NCBI RefSeq assembly: GCF_000150275.1
Contig: NW_002060952.1
Coordinates: 332,482 to 396,481 of the forward strand
Direction of reading: 5' to 3'
DNA: 64,000 bases
From: Trichoplax adhaerens
Taxonomy: Eukaryota > Placozoa > Uniplacotomia > Trichoplacea > Trichoplacidae
Each line of letters opens with the position of its first letter. Positions within the stretch are counted from its first letter, which is position 1. Position numbers and translations under genes: made by a program. Positions 24,368 through 39,391 of the stretch are shown one piece after another. The notes under the pieces were generated by a model that was not told where the DNA came from, ran no database searches, and saw nothing but the letters and a program-made list of their open reading frames with translations.

Positions 24368-27300
24368 ATGAGTGAAAATACGGAGGAAAGTGATGAAATC
24401 GACAGCGAAAGGTAATGCTACAAAGGACATCCATCAGTAAGAGTAGTCTCGATCGATTGACACTGTTGCTTTCAAATAAATATTGACTTGTATAGACAGT
24501 AGACGATTATAAAGAAACGCCCTTGAAGACTAGGCTAGAGTAGAATGAATTAAACTCTTCTCCACCGAGCTGACTTGATGGACTATTCTATTTTACAGTA
24601 GAGAGAGAGAGATACAAGCACACTACTGACCTTCTCCACTACTCTACGCATATTTTCAACCTAGTCACTATATAGGCACTGCATAATATGAAAGTCGACA
24701 ACAACTATAATACTATTTTACTCATATTTCTTGTTACTGTAATAAGAGAGAAATTTATACAACTCTACGACTTGGACGTGTACTTCATATTAAGCCATCA
24801 AAATTATTTTCGATAGTTTCAAGTCCTAGCATGATTTGATTAATACTAATAAATAGGACAGGATTCAGATAGACTGATGGATTGAGGTTGAAAAGTGATA
24901 TACAGTATACGGTGCCGTAGGTTATTATTGTTGATTTCAGGTATACAAATGAATGCTTGCTTGCTTTCTGATCAATTCTAACTTGAATACTGTACTACTC
25001 CACTTGTATACAGCAAATGATCTCACTTCGTCGACTAGTATTGTAGGACTCATCAATCAACAATCTTACTGCATACAATCTAAGGCATGGATCTATAGGC
25101 TAGCAATTGCTTACTCAATGTAATCATGTTACCGTATAGTGCAATAGATATACAGTAGCAATGATTAATCTCGTCAGTACTCTACCGTATACCATCAATG
25201 TCCACCAGTAAATGAACTTTTTTGATGATAAATTAAAATGCAGCACTGATAGATTAAATTATCTACTACCCATTGCGCGATAATACCACGGCAATACCTT
25301 ACTTGCTGTCTACATCATGCAAAAATTCAGATAGTCCAGTCCATAAAACTAACAGACAGTTGTACCTTGTGCAAGAAAACTATGTACAAATTATATTATA
25401 GTATAATACTGTATATCGATAATCTACTGATAAAAAGGTTCAGCATATGAACCTTGAGACACCTTGGGACATGTGTAGAACTAGAACAGGATAGATATAG
25501 ATTGATTAATGTTGATATTAACTTTAAGAGAACGTTGCATCTTGAATAATCCTACATGTCTAATATACATAGTGTAGAGCTGGAACTGGAAATGCTAAAG
25601 GAGATTTATATAAATGAATTACAAGTGGAACAGCAATGCTCAAAGTAAGACATTATAAATAATATGCTACCAAAAACAAGCAAACATGTGAATAATATCA
25701 ATTGAACAATACAATTAATATACAAGAGTTTTCAACGTAATCATCATACACTTATTGCAGTCAGGTCGCCATAAGATTAATATTCCAACTTAATCCTGGT
25801 ACTGGTGATGATGCCTCAAAGCAATACGTCCGCTTAAAATTAGTAATTGATATTCCATTAAAGGTAACTAAAATGATAAATTAAGACTATATCTTTTTGC
25901 CATCTATGGATGATCATTGATCAAAAGTTTCTCGTCAAGTTCTTAAAAGTTTAAATAAAATAAATGGAATAGAGTCTTACTAGTCCATCTCGTAGAAGGT
26001 AATAAGGCTTTTTTTATAAACCTAATAACATGAACTAACACTCGCAGTTAAAAGCAATACTTTTTTGGTTGAACATTGAATTATACTCGTGTAGCTTTAT
26101 GATACCTATAATACATGAAACTGTAGTGATAAGAGTACTGAATTGATTTTACCCATACAAATCTTGCATGAGAAATTTTTAATCTCGACAGAATTTAATA
26201 CTCGAAATAATTATAATGCTGGTAATCTAGCCACATCTTACAGTACTAAGAACTGTTGACAAATTATCTTTCAAAAGTACCCTATAGAATCTCCCATTTT
26301 CAAAATTGAAAACCCACGAGGACTGTCAGAAGCTCACATTGCAAGGTAATATTTTCAGCTTTAATTTTTTGATAAATAACGTCATAAAACTGCTCATATA
26401 CGACGCAAGCACATCGATGAATTTCATTATGATAATCATGTTTAAAGCTATCGAACTTAAACTAATAACTCAGTATTTACTATCTGATTAATAGCATCTT
26501 GGCTAATTGTACAGAACTTGCGAAAAGCAGGGAAGGAGAATTAATCCTATTAGAATTAGTTGAGGTTATTCAATCACAGCTTTGTAATAACATTTCAAAA
26601 CCTACTTGAAATAATTATTCGAATACTTTATAAAATAAAATATGGTTTCATTCATTGCTGATTTTAGTACGTCAAAGACAGCTTAACTGCCAATAATATC
26701 CCTATATGCAAATGTGCCATTTGTTTACGCCATTTTATGGTAAAAGTAATATTTATACGTTCGCTTTTGAAAACTTTCTCGTATACTAAGATGATGAACT
26801 AACTCTAAACAAAATTTAATGTCAGGACGCTAGCAACTTTATTAAAACGGATTGCTACCATTACTTTCACAATGCATGCATTATGCGATACAAAAGGCAT
26901 CAAGATGATAATAATGAAGAGGTAAATTGACGTTGTCTTGTTTTAAGATTTTGGTCACGATTTTTCATCTGTATCTATAGGTAATTGAATGGACAACATA
27001 TATCACCTGATCTTTGCTCTTGTTCGTGATAGTTACTGTGTCCAATATGTAGGGAGCCATTAGATAACATTGATCTTGATGCATTCAAAAATTTATCACT
27101 TAAGGACGGCGATCAGACCGAAGTAAGTGGATCATCAAATATAAATGTATCTCGATGATATTACTGCAATTGCCTACAGTCTTCTATGCCTATTCTCTTA
27201 TACAAGACATTTATAATAATGTAGGAGGATGACAGCGAATATGTTCATAGTAAAGATTTTAAGTTATGGCAACAAGAAACCGCTAAAATTTATCAGAAAC

Positions 27301-27917
27301 AATTAGAAAATGGTGGTATAATTGACTTGGAAAAGGAAAAAAAGAGATTCTTAGTAACTGAAGCTACGGTAAGATGATCGTTGTTAAATGGATATCTATC
27401 GATCTGATTCTAATATCGAATTTAAATTTTATCACCATGCTATAAATTGAAATTATTTACAATCAAGACTTTATCACCAACAAGCAAACAAGTAGTAAAA
27501 TCAGGGGATGATTCAAGAGCTGAACTTAATACATCTTATGATCGTGTGTATGAAACTCCACGTAAGGAAGATTTTAAGGTGGAAGATAGAATTAGTAAAA
27601 CGCTTCCTCGCAAGAATATAACCGAATCGCACTCGTATCAATCTTTTAATCGATCACATAAACGGCACTATCGGTGGACATCTAAGAATGATTATGTTCG
27701 CTCAGAAGCAGAAGTGAATCGTGACAACAACTTAACAAGAAGCGAATTTCATACGCCTTCTAAACATAATTCTCCTCCAGCTCGGTCTGGTCAAGCTACA
27801 AATCGTGTATTTGATGATCATTCAAGCAAATCTAGTCGTTATCGTGGAAACAAAGGCGATAAAAAACACTACAGGTCACCAAATCATTCGAATGAATCAA
27901 AAGATCAGAACTTATGA
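24368..27917 (+). CDS. RNF25: RNF25 (AO7): RWD plus RING-H2 E3 ubiquitin ligase (complete, 10 exons, 402 aa)
   Basis: E3 ubiquitin ligase; in mammals RNF25 works with UBE2D/E enzymes and ubiquitinates the ribosomal protein eS31 during translation stress (family knowledge). Exons: 24368-24411, 25573-25644, 25761-25863, 26278-26345, 26495-26564, 26668-26739, 26826-26921, 27033-27122, 27225-27368, 27468-27917. Phases close. Residues 1-14 are acidic. The RWD domain (about 16-117) has LELEMLKEIYINEL, QYVRLKLVIDIP and IENPRGLSEAHI. The RING is C3H2C3: C135, C138, C153, H155, H158, C161, C178 and C181 (CAIC...CYHYFHNAC...CPIC). The conserved IYQKQLENGGIIDLEKEKKR helix follows, then a disordered Ser/His/Lys/Arg-rich tail (~250-402). 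The ATG at 24368 is the only suitable start before the first donor. Intron 1 is 1.16 kb; the others are short. The 27447 ATG frame is an over-extension of the last exon. Confidence 0.95.
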
Positions 27918-29034
27918 TACTTAGCTAGTACAGGATATATATTGCAAAACGGTAAAATTTTTTTCATGTTATTTGCGTAGGTAACATTGATTAATTGTAG
28001 ATAATACTAGTACAGTCTCGCTGATGTAACATACGTGTATGTACGTGTAAGGAATGATTGTAAATATAAAGAAAATATCTAAATTTTTATATAAATTAAT
28101 TCCACCGACTTAGCTACTGACAGGCAATGTGTATTCAGTGTGAGTTTTAAGCCATCTCAGGTGGATATATTCTAATTGATAATGAATCACAACGTTGAAA
28201 CTTGAGTTATTATTTGTTTATACCTATTTCTGCAGATTGCTATAGTGTCATAATAGCTATAAAAGGGAATATCATTATCTTATTCACTTAGTAATATAGG
28301 TAGCATAGCATTGAAGCGTAGAATACAGTAACCAATTTTATTTTACACAAAGCAACAAAATTCATAATTATAATGTACAAAACATATATATTTGTTATAT
28401 ATGTCGTATATATATAAATTCGAATTTGTAGCACAAAAAATTCGGACAATATCTTAAAACTATACACTCACGATAGTGAATGACTGGTGATGCAGTTTAG
28501 TCGTCCATCTTTATTTTAAGTTGCTGCTATTATTACGCAGCACATCTGTGACAATAAAGTGATATCCTCAACACAAATGATATATAGATAAATGCTGATA
28601 TATTTTACAGAAATATCATATACAGCAAAAGATGGTCACTATTTACGTTATGAGAAACGAAATGACGCCATAGCAAAATCATGGCATCATTATACTACTT
28701 CTAATTAAGACTTATACGAGGTATATTATGCATGATTTATCAGGAGCAAAATAAATAAAAGATATGAAATATAACCGGTGATCTTTCTGAGCATTCGATG
28801 TGATGCGACAGTAAGAAGTCAAAATGATTATCAACTTTGGACTAGTGCAATTATTGACAATTCTTATGATATAACAATACAAAATCATGACATTGCTGAT
28901 CACATTTTTAAATACAGCACACAATTAATTCTTGTTATCATAAAAATTTAGTTTGATGCTAGATTAATTCCTAATCTTACAAAAAAGTTTGTAATAATGG
29001 AATAAATAATACGTTGTAAAATTTTCTATAAATG
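27918..29034. other. Intergenic region between convergent RNF25 and SEC14-like gene A
   Basis: Both flanking genes end here, so it should contain both 3' UTRs and polyadenylation sites. It is AT-rich, with ATATATATG-type runs near 28385-28415, and has no supported coding sequence. The reverse ORF at 28712-28924 has no splice or domain support. Confidence 0.55.
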
Positions 29035-32000
29035 TTAAAAATTTGTAATTTCACTAAATGGATTCAAATATATCCGTTGCTCTTCAACACTTGGTTCCAC
29101 AACTTGAATGCAGTACCAGATTTTCTGAGAATGTAATAGTGAATGCGAATTGTCTAGTTCTAGGGTATCTATGATATTAAGAAATAGCACAACATTAGTT
29201 AATAAAATGGAGCAACTTTTTACGACTACAAGCTTACAATAACCGGGAAAGATACAGAAGCACCCATCACACGTTGGAGTACATTTAGCCTTCATAGTCT
29301 TTTGAGCAATCTATATTACATTGAAATTTTTAAAGCTATAAGTATAACACCTTAGATAATCATAGAAATATTTTGATAGACTAAATGCAAGTTATAAAAA
29401 GTAATAATTCGCAGAAGCTCATAAAAATAAATCGATAAGGATAATAGTTAGCTATAAGTGTTTATTAACAAAGTATTACAAGAGTGAAAACCATGTAACA
29501 ATTATTGATAAGATTTTAAAACTACAAATTCAAACTTACTACAGCGTCCTCATCTTTCTTGATAGGATTAGTCTTATCAGTGCCTTTATAGTATAATCCA
29601 ACGTTTATATAATTTGATTGGAATACGATTTCCCATCTGTAATATGATGTAGCATACTATCAATTATTTTATTTTCAAGCATTGCTACAAGATTACTAAA
29701 TAATACAATAGTTATCAGCTATCAAAAATTTATCCTCTGTTAAATTAGCACTATATGATTTATTTGATAGCAATTAATATACGGCATAAAGCAATCGTTA
29801 ATTTCCAGAAATGAAAACTATTAGCATTATGACCTAAGCATACATATTTAGTATGCCTTTTATCTTCACGCACAGTATATTTAAACACTCTTATATCGAT
29901 GAATTGCAAATACTTATATATGTATTAAAAGCAATCATAAACAGTTAGCAAATTAACAATAGCGTATAATTTCGATACAATATATACTTTTGCATGATTT
30001 AGATACGAGAAACTGCTAGAAATAATTTCTTCTTATCTAAAGCCTATATACTAATGCTATTCGTAGTAATTTATTAAATCCGTGAAAAAAGTAATGTATT
30101 TGTTATTGCCAAAGTTATTACTTATTGTGTATTATACAGCTTGTAAATTACATAATATCTGCTTAATAAAATATGGATATTAAAAAATAATAATAACTAA
30201 TTAGAGAATATTTCATTAACTTTAATATGTGAATTGTTTTAGACAGCTTTCAAAATTTCATATAACGGTAGCGCAACAAATGATTGTATAGCCTTAATCA
30301 CGTCTTAATCATTAAAAGATATTTTTCATAGGTTTGATGAAACATAAGCTGTTATATTATAATCTTTCGTATCATTAAAAATGAAACCAATAAGAAAAAA
30401 CAGGGTACATCGTTCAACCTTAATGTACTGCCAGCAACTGATATCTCCACGTCAATATCATAAACAGATTTTCTCCCAACACTGCATTCCTTCCACGTGC
30501 CAAAATGAAGCGATGGCAAAGCCTTACCATATAAATATTTGGGAATCTTATGCGGGTAAGCCAACTAGTTTATTAATATTGAATTATATTAAAAGTAAAA
30601 ATTAGGTATTGAAATATTAGACTGTATTGTGCCTACACTATAAGAAATTTTACCCAGCATCTACGTGTATTTTATATTTTACCCATTCCGAACAATTTGG
30701 ATCTTCATTAGTATCGGTTAAATTACCTCCATAGCAAGCTGGTACTACCTCAGCGCCAAGTTCATCTACAAGAACACTTTGATAATGATAATCTACTGGA
30801 CACAAATAATTATATCAGTTTGTAGTTAAATATCTATGTATTAATTATGCAGATATTTGTATCTATCATTCACTAGGACTGTTAAAGATCATCCAATTTA
30901 AATACTAAGTAGCATATGTTGGCACAAACGTACTTGGTAATATAACAGCCTTTTTCCGAAATTCCTTTATGAATAAGCTCTTATACGTCCAATAAAAGAT
31001 GTGAAAACTTTTAGGACATCGAATGATATAAATTTTCTCTATCATTCCCGGCCATATTTTCATGAATGCGTTACAGATCTGTCAATTTGAAAATTTTATC
31101 GTTCTATCAGCAATGTTATATTTGCTTTTCTTACTTCAGGATAATTATGATTGGATAAGATTGAACTTCACCTACCTGACTAAAGAAACTGTTGCCTACA
31201 AAATATAGCCAAAAAAATCGGAGAAATTATTAGTTTTAAATTTCGAAAGAAATAAAAGTATTTGAAATCATGATATCTGTGCACGAACGTTTATTATTCT
31301 TGTCATGCTTTACAACTTTAAATGATTCAATAGTAAAAAGGGATTCAAATAAATTAAAGTCTCGTAATAAATCTTTAAAATTCAATTTAACTGTATTCTA
31401 TCCTCTGATAGGGAATTAAGGATCAATATTTAATTGAAGGATGATCAATTACGAAATCTCTTATAATCTATATTAAAATGTTAAGCATGAACAATATCTG
31501 CACTAAATTACGCCATACATGCAAATAAGAAACAGCTACTGTTTTCTAAGATTTCTTATCCGCAACAATCCATCATTAGGATCGTTTTATATTTTGCGAC
31601 CTATCGATATGGTAGTACCAAAAATAAGCTTTCTCTAATTGTATGAAAATAATTTTCGTAGCGTTACAAATCGAAATTTATAACAAGGAAGATTAAAACT
31701 ATTACAGAAACTACACACAATGAGTCTACTATCAGGTTTATCCTTCCTGACATTTGCCCATTAAACGACTCTAAATACTGAAGATCTCCTATTGTCTATA
31801 GGAACGGTAATACAACGCTAGTCTCTCTCAGACGCAACTGAACCCAAACTTTATTGAAAAGTCAGATAATTTGTAGAAAATCAATACAAACATTAGTTAT
31901 CAGTACTTGGATAATATTATAAAACTAAGCAGCTATCCATTAAAAGAATGTATAATGTCATAGATAAATTAATTCTATGAAATGTAGTAATATCATGTTT

Positions 32001-32774
32001 GATTTACTCACCCATTTTTAAAGCGTTCCATAAGAATTTCATATCGAACAGGAACATATCAATGATAATAACAATTTTTTCCGGTAGGACGCATGGCTAC
32101 ATTTGTAGGAAAGGGAGCCATTAAAATAAATAATATAACACATTAAGTAACGACTTATAGAATTCTTATGTTATTTCAAATTGATATCTGAATACGAGAA
32201 AGTATCTATGACGACCCACTGTTAGATTGAGAAATCAAAAATGAACTACTTTAAAATACTCTTGAAGTAGACTCTTGGAAATTGTAGCGTAGCGTGCCTA
32301 ATACAGGATTATCGGCATAAGATCAAAGTCAATTTGTATTAATTTACCTGTTGACCAGATAGCTGGCTATTCTCAATATTTCTTTGAGTTCGTAGAAGAT
32401 AAGCTTGAAGATCACTTTCTGTAACTGCATTTGCCATACCGAAAACGTCTATATTTCCCAGTAATTCAACACGAACACGGTAATTATTCTTGCTCAATTT
32501 AGGCAGCCAACCTCCCGGATAGTAACTATCCAGAATCTATGAGTAAAATAGAATATCAGATTTAATTATCATTGTAAATCATTGTTATAAAAGTTAAAGT
32601 CTATCTAAGGCTATAATATACTTGCTTAGTGAGTTACAATAATAGTATAATCATTAGCTAAGCTGCAACGAAGTTCAAATAAGATGTGAGTACGCATACC
32701 TCTGATGATTTGATTGATGTTGATTGTTGATGATTTTGAGAATTTCCCAATTCTATAGGAGTTTTCCATGGCAG
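29035..32774 (-). CDS. SEC14-like CRAL-TRIO/GOLD protein, gene A (5' end unresolved)
   Basis: Phosphatidylinositol/tocopherol-transfer type protein. Exons 5' to 3': 32700-32774 (weakest), 32348-32536, 32012-32096, 31176-31195 (20 nt), 30934-31078, 30683-30792, 30419-30564, 29540-29636, 29238-29310, 29035-29168. All phases agree. The lipid-binding domain shows YYPGGWLPKL, EKIVIIIDMFLFDMKFLW, IEKIYIIRCPKSF and CYGGNLTD. The GOLD beta-sandwich begins near STLRWEIVFQ and ends with YYTLELDNSHSLLHSQKIW. Exon lengths match genes B and C, including the last two exons (73 and 134 nt) shared with C. I could not find counterparts of the first three exons (45/73/44 nt in B), so the N-terminal CRAL-TRIO helices are missing from this model: the copy is either 5'-truncated or has diverged leader exons in 32.8-39 kb. 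The sequence is more divergent than B or C. Confidence 0.82.
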
Positions 32775-35700
32775 CTAGTCAAGAACAGCGAGAATAGTCG
32801 TTATATACGGACATACAATTAAACTCATATCTCATAAGTACCAAACACGGCTAGACTTATATAACGTAAAATAAACCGACTATATTTAATGTATGAAAAG
32901 TTTATACCTAGCTAAATGTTTTAATTATCTTATCAATATTTAAACTGCCGTATTTAATACATGATAAGTTGATTCCTAACTAAATATGTTAGCATAGCTT
33001 ATCAATATTTAAGCCGGTTTTATTGAATACGTTTATGTCTCAGTAAATATTTTAATGTATCTCGTCAACGTTTAAAATTTGCTATATTGAATAATTGATA
33101 GCTTATATCTAACAAACAATATCAATGTGTCTTATAAACATTCAGCTACACTATTAGGAGATATTATAAACTTTTGTAACTATTAATTCATCAGACTTTG
33201 ATTAGCTCTTTCTTGTACACTTAAATGCATATGCTATCGAAAATATCAGTAGAAGAGATTTATCTATAAATTCGAAATACATGTCTTTAGAAGGCAATTT
33301 TATATACACCTTTTAGCAAATGTGTAGACCCTAATATTATATCTATATTTTCGAATGTATATTACATAAAGTATTTCTATCTACAAAGCTTAGTATATGA
33401 ATAGAGACCTAAAGATTCTAATAATCATTTCTCTGTGCACTTATTTTCTCTTGCTCATAAAAATTGATATTGTCATCTGGATGTTATAGTAGATCTAAGT
33501 TAACTTATTCAATACTAGATAATAAATTCATATCCACTAAAATGTTAATATGTCTTATAAATATTCAGCTTTATCACTAGATACGGCAATATTATAGACT
33601 TTTATAACTGAATATCCTATATATATAGTTTACGTAGAAGAAATATTAAAAATGATCCTATCTATAAATTCTAAATATAGTTCCTTCTAAAGCATTTCTA
33701 CCTACTTCATTTAGTGAATATGTAGATCTAAATATTCTTGAAATAATTAAATGTGTCTATCTTCTCCTAATCCTATAGATTACTATTCTTATTCGTAAGC
33801 TATAAAAGTTCTAATCCTATAGTAACTATTTGCTGTGAATCATTTGAAATTACATTATCGTATAAATTGGCTAAATTCAAGTTATAGAAGTCATCAAAAT
33901 TAGTCTAGTTATATACTTCGAGTACTCACTGAATTAATAAGACTTCCAGGGATTGATATTTTCCTTAGTCCATTAACTAAGGATAATAAAAGAAAAAAAT
34001 TACTTTATTTTCGCATTTTAAAGAATACAGGTTAATGCGATATATATCAATTTTATTTTATGAGAACTTAAAAATAAGAATGGATAAATTCTTCTCCATA
34101 CTAATTTGCTAGACTATTTATACTATAATTATTTCAATCAAATCCGAAATCCCTTTCACCCAACCTATTATTCAAATTGAACTAGTTTAAAATAGTAATT
34201 ATAACAAACAATTAATCAAATCACATCCATCTAGGGATCACTGCTAAAGTAGTCTACGGGACATCATAAAAGTTATAGAACGCATCCTCAGTTAAAATAG
34301 CTAAGGCTATACGTAGTTATGATACATTAAATGCTGCAGAAAAGCGTTAGCTAGAATACATTAAGGATACCCCAAAAAAACTTCCATCATAATAAGTAGC
34401 AGAAATAAATAAAAAAGAAGAAGGATTTGCTTAGTTTTCTACGTCAGAAACGATCAATCTTAGGGCTATTTCCATTTCAAGAGTAGCTATTTAGGATTTA
34501 ATCACGGTACATATAATTTATAAATGTTTATCGTTCACGTCAAAATCATACTATGACATGGTACTAAAAATGGTTGTAGAGTTGTAAAATTCTAGAATCT
34601 CTATTCTATTACTGTATTTGCTGCAGTTAAGTTTGGCAATCCTATATATAACCTATTTTATTTAATGTGCAGAAATGGCGATTAATAAGTTTTTCCTTGT
34701 ATTAATATTCAGTCTAGATACGAAAGTTAATGAATCTACGATAGTCAAAGTGAAAACCTTAGTGATTTCATGCAGGTTCTGCAGTTTAAGGTTTCATTGC
34801 ATACTAACATATATTTAAAAAGCTTTGCAAAAGTTAATTCTTTAATAGAAAAGTATTACTTTTACACTGGTATCTACGTATTGCTCCATCATTCATGTGG
34901 CTATAATTGTATACAGCATCAAGACGTATTATAATGTAAGATTAGCTAAAAAATACTTTTGTACAATGTTTGAATATCTGGATAACATTTTTGATTACTA
35001 TTGTCCATAATGACACATTAAAAGAACATTGCATACTGCAACCTTAATCCAGTCGATTATCGAGTGAATAAGATATTAATGAATATTAGCACAACAGAAG
35101 AAAATAGTTTCATCAAAATCTGTCCAATTGAGCGACGCTACCTCACGAAAGTAAATCTGATCATTAATTTTTTATTCTATATGTATGTAGGTGAAGATCC
35201 AGTTTTGTATAGGTAATAGTTATTTCACCCATTTATACCGGTAAACTTTCTTTTACAGTATTAATCTTAAGTAAGGTATTATGAAGGAAATAGTTGCTAT
35301 ACCCTATTCATAAATGTGGAAAACGAGTCATGAAGTACTAATCTATTATAGAAATTACCCCCTTTCTGACAGAAAATTTTTGTTCTGCCATTTACTACTA
35401 GAATTGTATCGGCAGTACTTATAATATACTATTAGAAGGATGTAATTAGAGATTTTAAAAATAAAAAACTTTGGTCAAAAAATCTGCCCAGCATTTTCTC
35501 CATCTATTATAGTGGAATATGATCAGTAGAAGCTCTCGTTAAATGCTATAAAATGGTATCATCTAGACTCTACCTTCTATTCGCGGTATAGGATGGTTAT
35601 TTGATTGATGCAGCATGGATTTCTTGTCTTTTAAGCTAGAATTAGGTTGCCAAACGGTCGATACAAGAAATAACGAGCGAATCGTCATGATGATATTCAA

Positions 35701-36304
35701 GAAATGATAATAATACTTTGTAGTAGTAATGGATATTTGGTGTAATTATACGGATTTTAAAAGCTGCTTGTTTATTCATAAAAGTAGAATACACTGAATA
35801 GATGATAATAAGTGTAGTGATATATAAACTAGCACTAGCTAGCTATGTTTTTGCTAATTACTACGCTAATAGCAGTACGTCAAAAAATCACGGTTGGAAT
35901 GTTTTTATAGGATTGAGAATTTCAAAGAGCTATTATATAATATTACTCACCGTAAAGTATGTGTCTTGATAAATGATGCCCAGTGAAGTTAAAAGCTTTA
36001 TGTCTTGTTTGTGAATATAGCAATAGATCAATATGGCTATCAACACTATAATAGTGTTGTTAAGATGATTAAAGTTAATAGAAAGTACCGTTACTGTTGT
36101 TGGCAGGTGTATAATTCAGGGATTGCAAAAAGTTGAAATAAATTGATTAAAAGTAGTGATTTCTTAGATCGATGACTACAGTAGAGGAAAACACTGTTGA
36201 CTAGCAAGCGATAAATACATAATAATAAAATCTGTAAAATATATCCATGCAGATGTTGAAATAGGAGTGATTAATCATTAATAGCTAAATCGATTATCTC
36301 GCGC

Positions 36305-36330
36305 GATATATATATATATATATACATATA
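36305..36330. repeat. (TA)n microsatellite
   Basis: Run of alternating TA of about 22 bp ending in TACATATAT, in an otherwise non-coding stretch. Confidence 0.9.
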
Positions 36331-37914
36331 TTGTATAGGCTGTACAGCTATTGCGCGCATATCAGTAGCCTTAACATACCGTATATAGAAAAATTTCGGA
36401 GTAAAGTAATAGAAAAAGGGCATGTACCTTATTATGTAAAGGACATGAATCATTTTCTATTTGTTACAAAATGTAGAATAGATTATTGTCGTTTTTATAA
36501 ATACAGAAAGATGATTCTTTAAGGAAATGTTATTTTCTCTCTATTAAAAGTTTATCGATACTCTCTAATCTAATTCATTTTAGAGGCAAAAGTAGATGTA
36601 TTAGCTCAGTAACTTATTGATAAAACTAGCGGTAAATCTTCACTTTAAAGCAGGTCAGGAAAATAATCAATTAGTACAACATGCTATCATTTTGCTAGCA
36701 CATCATCAAATATTACTGAAGCTTATTGTTTTACATCTATAGAGATAAGAATTTCCCACGATAAACGGCGAATCAGTAATCTAAATTTAATATCTGTATT
36801 GCAATACAATGTATACAAAAGTCATATGCCAATGACAGCAATTATTGCTCCAGCCATTTGCAATAATAGGAACCCTAGGGTAGAGATATTCTGTAATAGT
36901 AATAGGCATAAACAATAATTTAATATCTCTTATTGTAAATGGACATTTGACCGAATTTTATCTCCCTATGACTCCTAGACATCACGTCTCCACCAGTAAA
37001 TTTGTATCGGTTGATCTCTATTTCTTAATACAATCTGATTTATGTTTTCGAAAAATTTTTTTAATTATTTTTTTATAAGGAAATTAGATAGTATTTTATA
37101 CTATCAAAGACTCACTCTCAATTTTGATCATCATTTTAGCGGCCTTTGTATTTGATGTTGTAGTAAATAGATGGAGAATACGTTAATATAAAGCGGACGA
37201 ATACAAGAAAGAAAAGAAAGCATCAATTAAAAAATCGCAATTTGTAAGAATAGTAAAAAATAATCATCCTTTTGCTTTATGGCGTACGTTATAATGGAAG
37301 CAATGCTTGCGAAATATTCTAATCGAATTATCTATCATAAACAACATAAACCGATTATACGTAATTATTCTTTGTATAGACTTTAAGATTAGACATGTAC
37401 CATAGCATCCCTCAATCATGGACCATAAGTTGTTTTACAACTAGTTGTATCAAATAATCTATCTTTATTTTTATATTATTAATAACAGGTTGCCCCAATT
37501 GGCACCGATATTAAGCACGATATTTAAATATAGATAAATATGTTACAAAATATGCATATAGCTTAATCGAATTTTTAATGATGGTTTATTCAGTGATCTT
37601 CGTTGATTATAAACTGAAACATGTATCATATCATTTCTCAATCATTTTCATAATTCGCATTTATAGTTAATTGCATCATATCATTTATCTTTTTTGTATT
37701 ATTTAATAGCAGCTTGCTACAATTCACTACGATAGTAGGCAAGGTATACAAATAAATGCAGATATAAATTCATAGTGCACCTTCATAATTCTAACGATAT
37801 ATGTTCAGTAATCTTTATTATCTAATACAGACGTAAATTTACGGTTTAATTTACTTTAAAAGAACTATATTTGCAGTAATCAATAAAGAGTTTATATATT
37901 TTAATACGGAAAAA

Positions 37915-38612
37915 ATGATGGCATAAATCATGAAGAAGGCCTTTATATAAACATATCATATATATATAAATATAGCCGTTTATGTTCTCCTTTAGTTATT
38001 AATGATAACTACGAACGTCTATATCCATACCCTAGGCGTTGTAATATTAATCATTGTTGTTTATGGAAGAACTGACGTCTTAAAATGCCATAGTGGTGCA
38101 AATTGTAAAGAATACCTGTATACAAATGTATCATATATATAAATAATCGGTCAAGTTCTCCATTGGCTATTTATAATAACTACGAACGCCTTTATCCACA
38201 CCCTAGATATTATAATATTAATCATTGCTGCCTATAGGAAGACTGGTATCTTTGAATGCCGTGGCGGTGCAAACTATAAAAGAATGCCCTTATGAAAACG
38301 TATCATATATATAAAAAGCCGGTTATATGTTCGATTAGTTAATCATACTAACTACGAACGCCAATATCCACACCCTATGCGTTGTAACCTGTAATATTAA
38401 TCATTGCTGCTCATAGATGGAATATTATCTTAAAATGCTTTAGTGGTGAAAATTATGAAGAACGCCCATATATAAATGTATCATATGTATAAATAGCCTG
38501 TTGTTTTCGGTTAGTATTCATAATAACTAAGAACACCTAAATCCACACCCTAGGGCATTGTAATATTTATCATTGCTGTTTATAGAAGGAATAGTACTTT
38601 TAAAATGCTCAC
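37915..38612. repeat. Tandem repeat, four ~175-bp units
   Basis: ATCATATAT (or ATCATATG) marks units near 37954, 38130, 38302 and 38480. Each unit also carries AACTA.GAAC, ATCCA.ACCCTA, GTAATATTAATCATTG, and a variant of TTAAAATGCC.TAGTGGTG. The period is 172-178 bp. Copies have diverged by small indels. No coding content. Confidence 0.85.
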
Positions 38613-39391
38613 TTTCTTGTAAGCTTAATTTTTGTCAAGTGATGAGTATTTGCAGTAAATATTACACGACTATCTTAATGATATCTTGCCCATAACGTTT
38701 CGTTTTATATCCCATTTTTACTACTTTAAGATCGCTCTTTTATGGAACTTTAGTAGATGTATTCGATTATTTCAAGATCTTTATGAGCTATTTAAAACTA
38801 TGATGTCAAATTTAGCTAATTCGGTAATATAATAATCGATTGTTGATAAAAATAGTAATATTGATCAAATAAACAATTTTAAGAAATATCAATATATGCC
38901 ACTTTATGACCAGATGAGAGTTCAAAACTAACTATGCTTGTAAGATAGCCCGAAACAGTAACTCTTAGAGTAAAATATTGCTAAAGAGTGTATCGATATT
39001 TGTCCTACGTAAAGATTCAATTTATTTTAATGAAATAATTTTCTTACCAACAAGTATGCAGATAATATACGGTATTAAATCAGGCAAAGTAAGATCCCAA
39101 AATTATTACTGATGCAATACGAAGCAACAACAATTTTTGCATAAAGTACTATATTACAGAAATATCGATATACACCTTATATAGTACATAAAATTTTAAC
39201 CAAATAATTCACTCAGTAACCTTGTAGATGATCTACAAATAATAAACAACATTACTTCCTGAACTTAGTCCAATTTAGTGAATATTAAAACTACTACACA
39301 CATCGTAAGCCATTTGATACTTAGAGCCCTATATAAGCAATGTTTACCATTAAATAGAAGTTTATAATCTAAAGTTATGAATGATATCCAA

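Larger units (their letters stand above)
32775..39391. other. Gene-poor spacer between gene A and the unidentified membrane-protein gene
   Basis: 6.6 kb of AT-rich DNA without a supported gene. It could hide 5' exons of gene A. Visible structure: loosely repeated ATATT/TTTATATCTA phrases at 32880-33600, a TA microsatellite at 36305-36330, and a four-unit tandem repeat at 37915-38612. The paired ORFs at 36271-36522 overlap the microsatellite and are not convincing. Confidence 0.5.
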
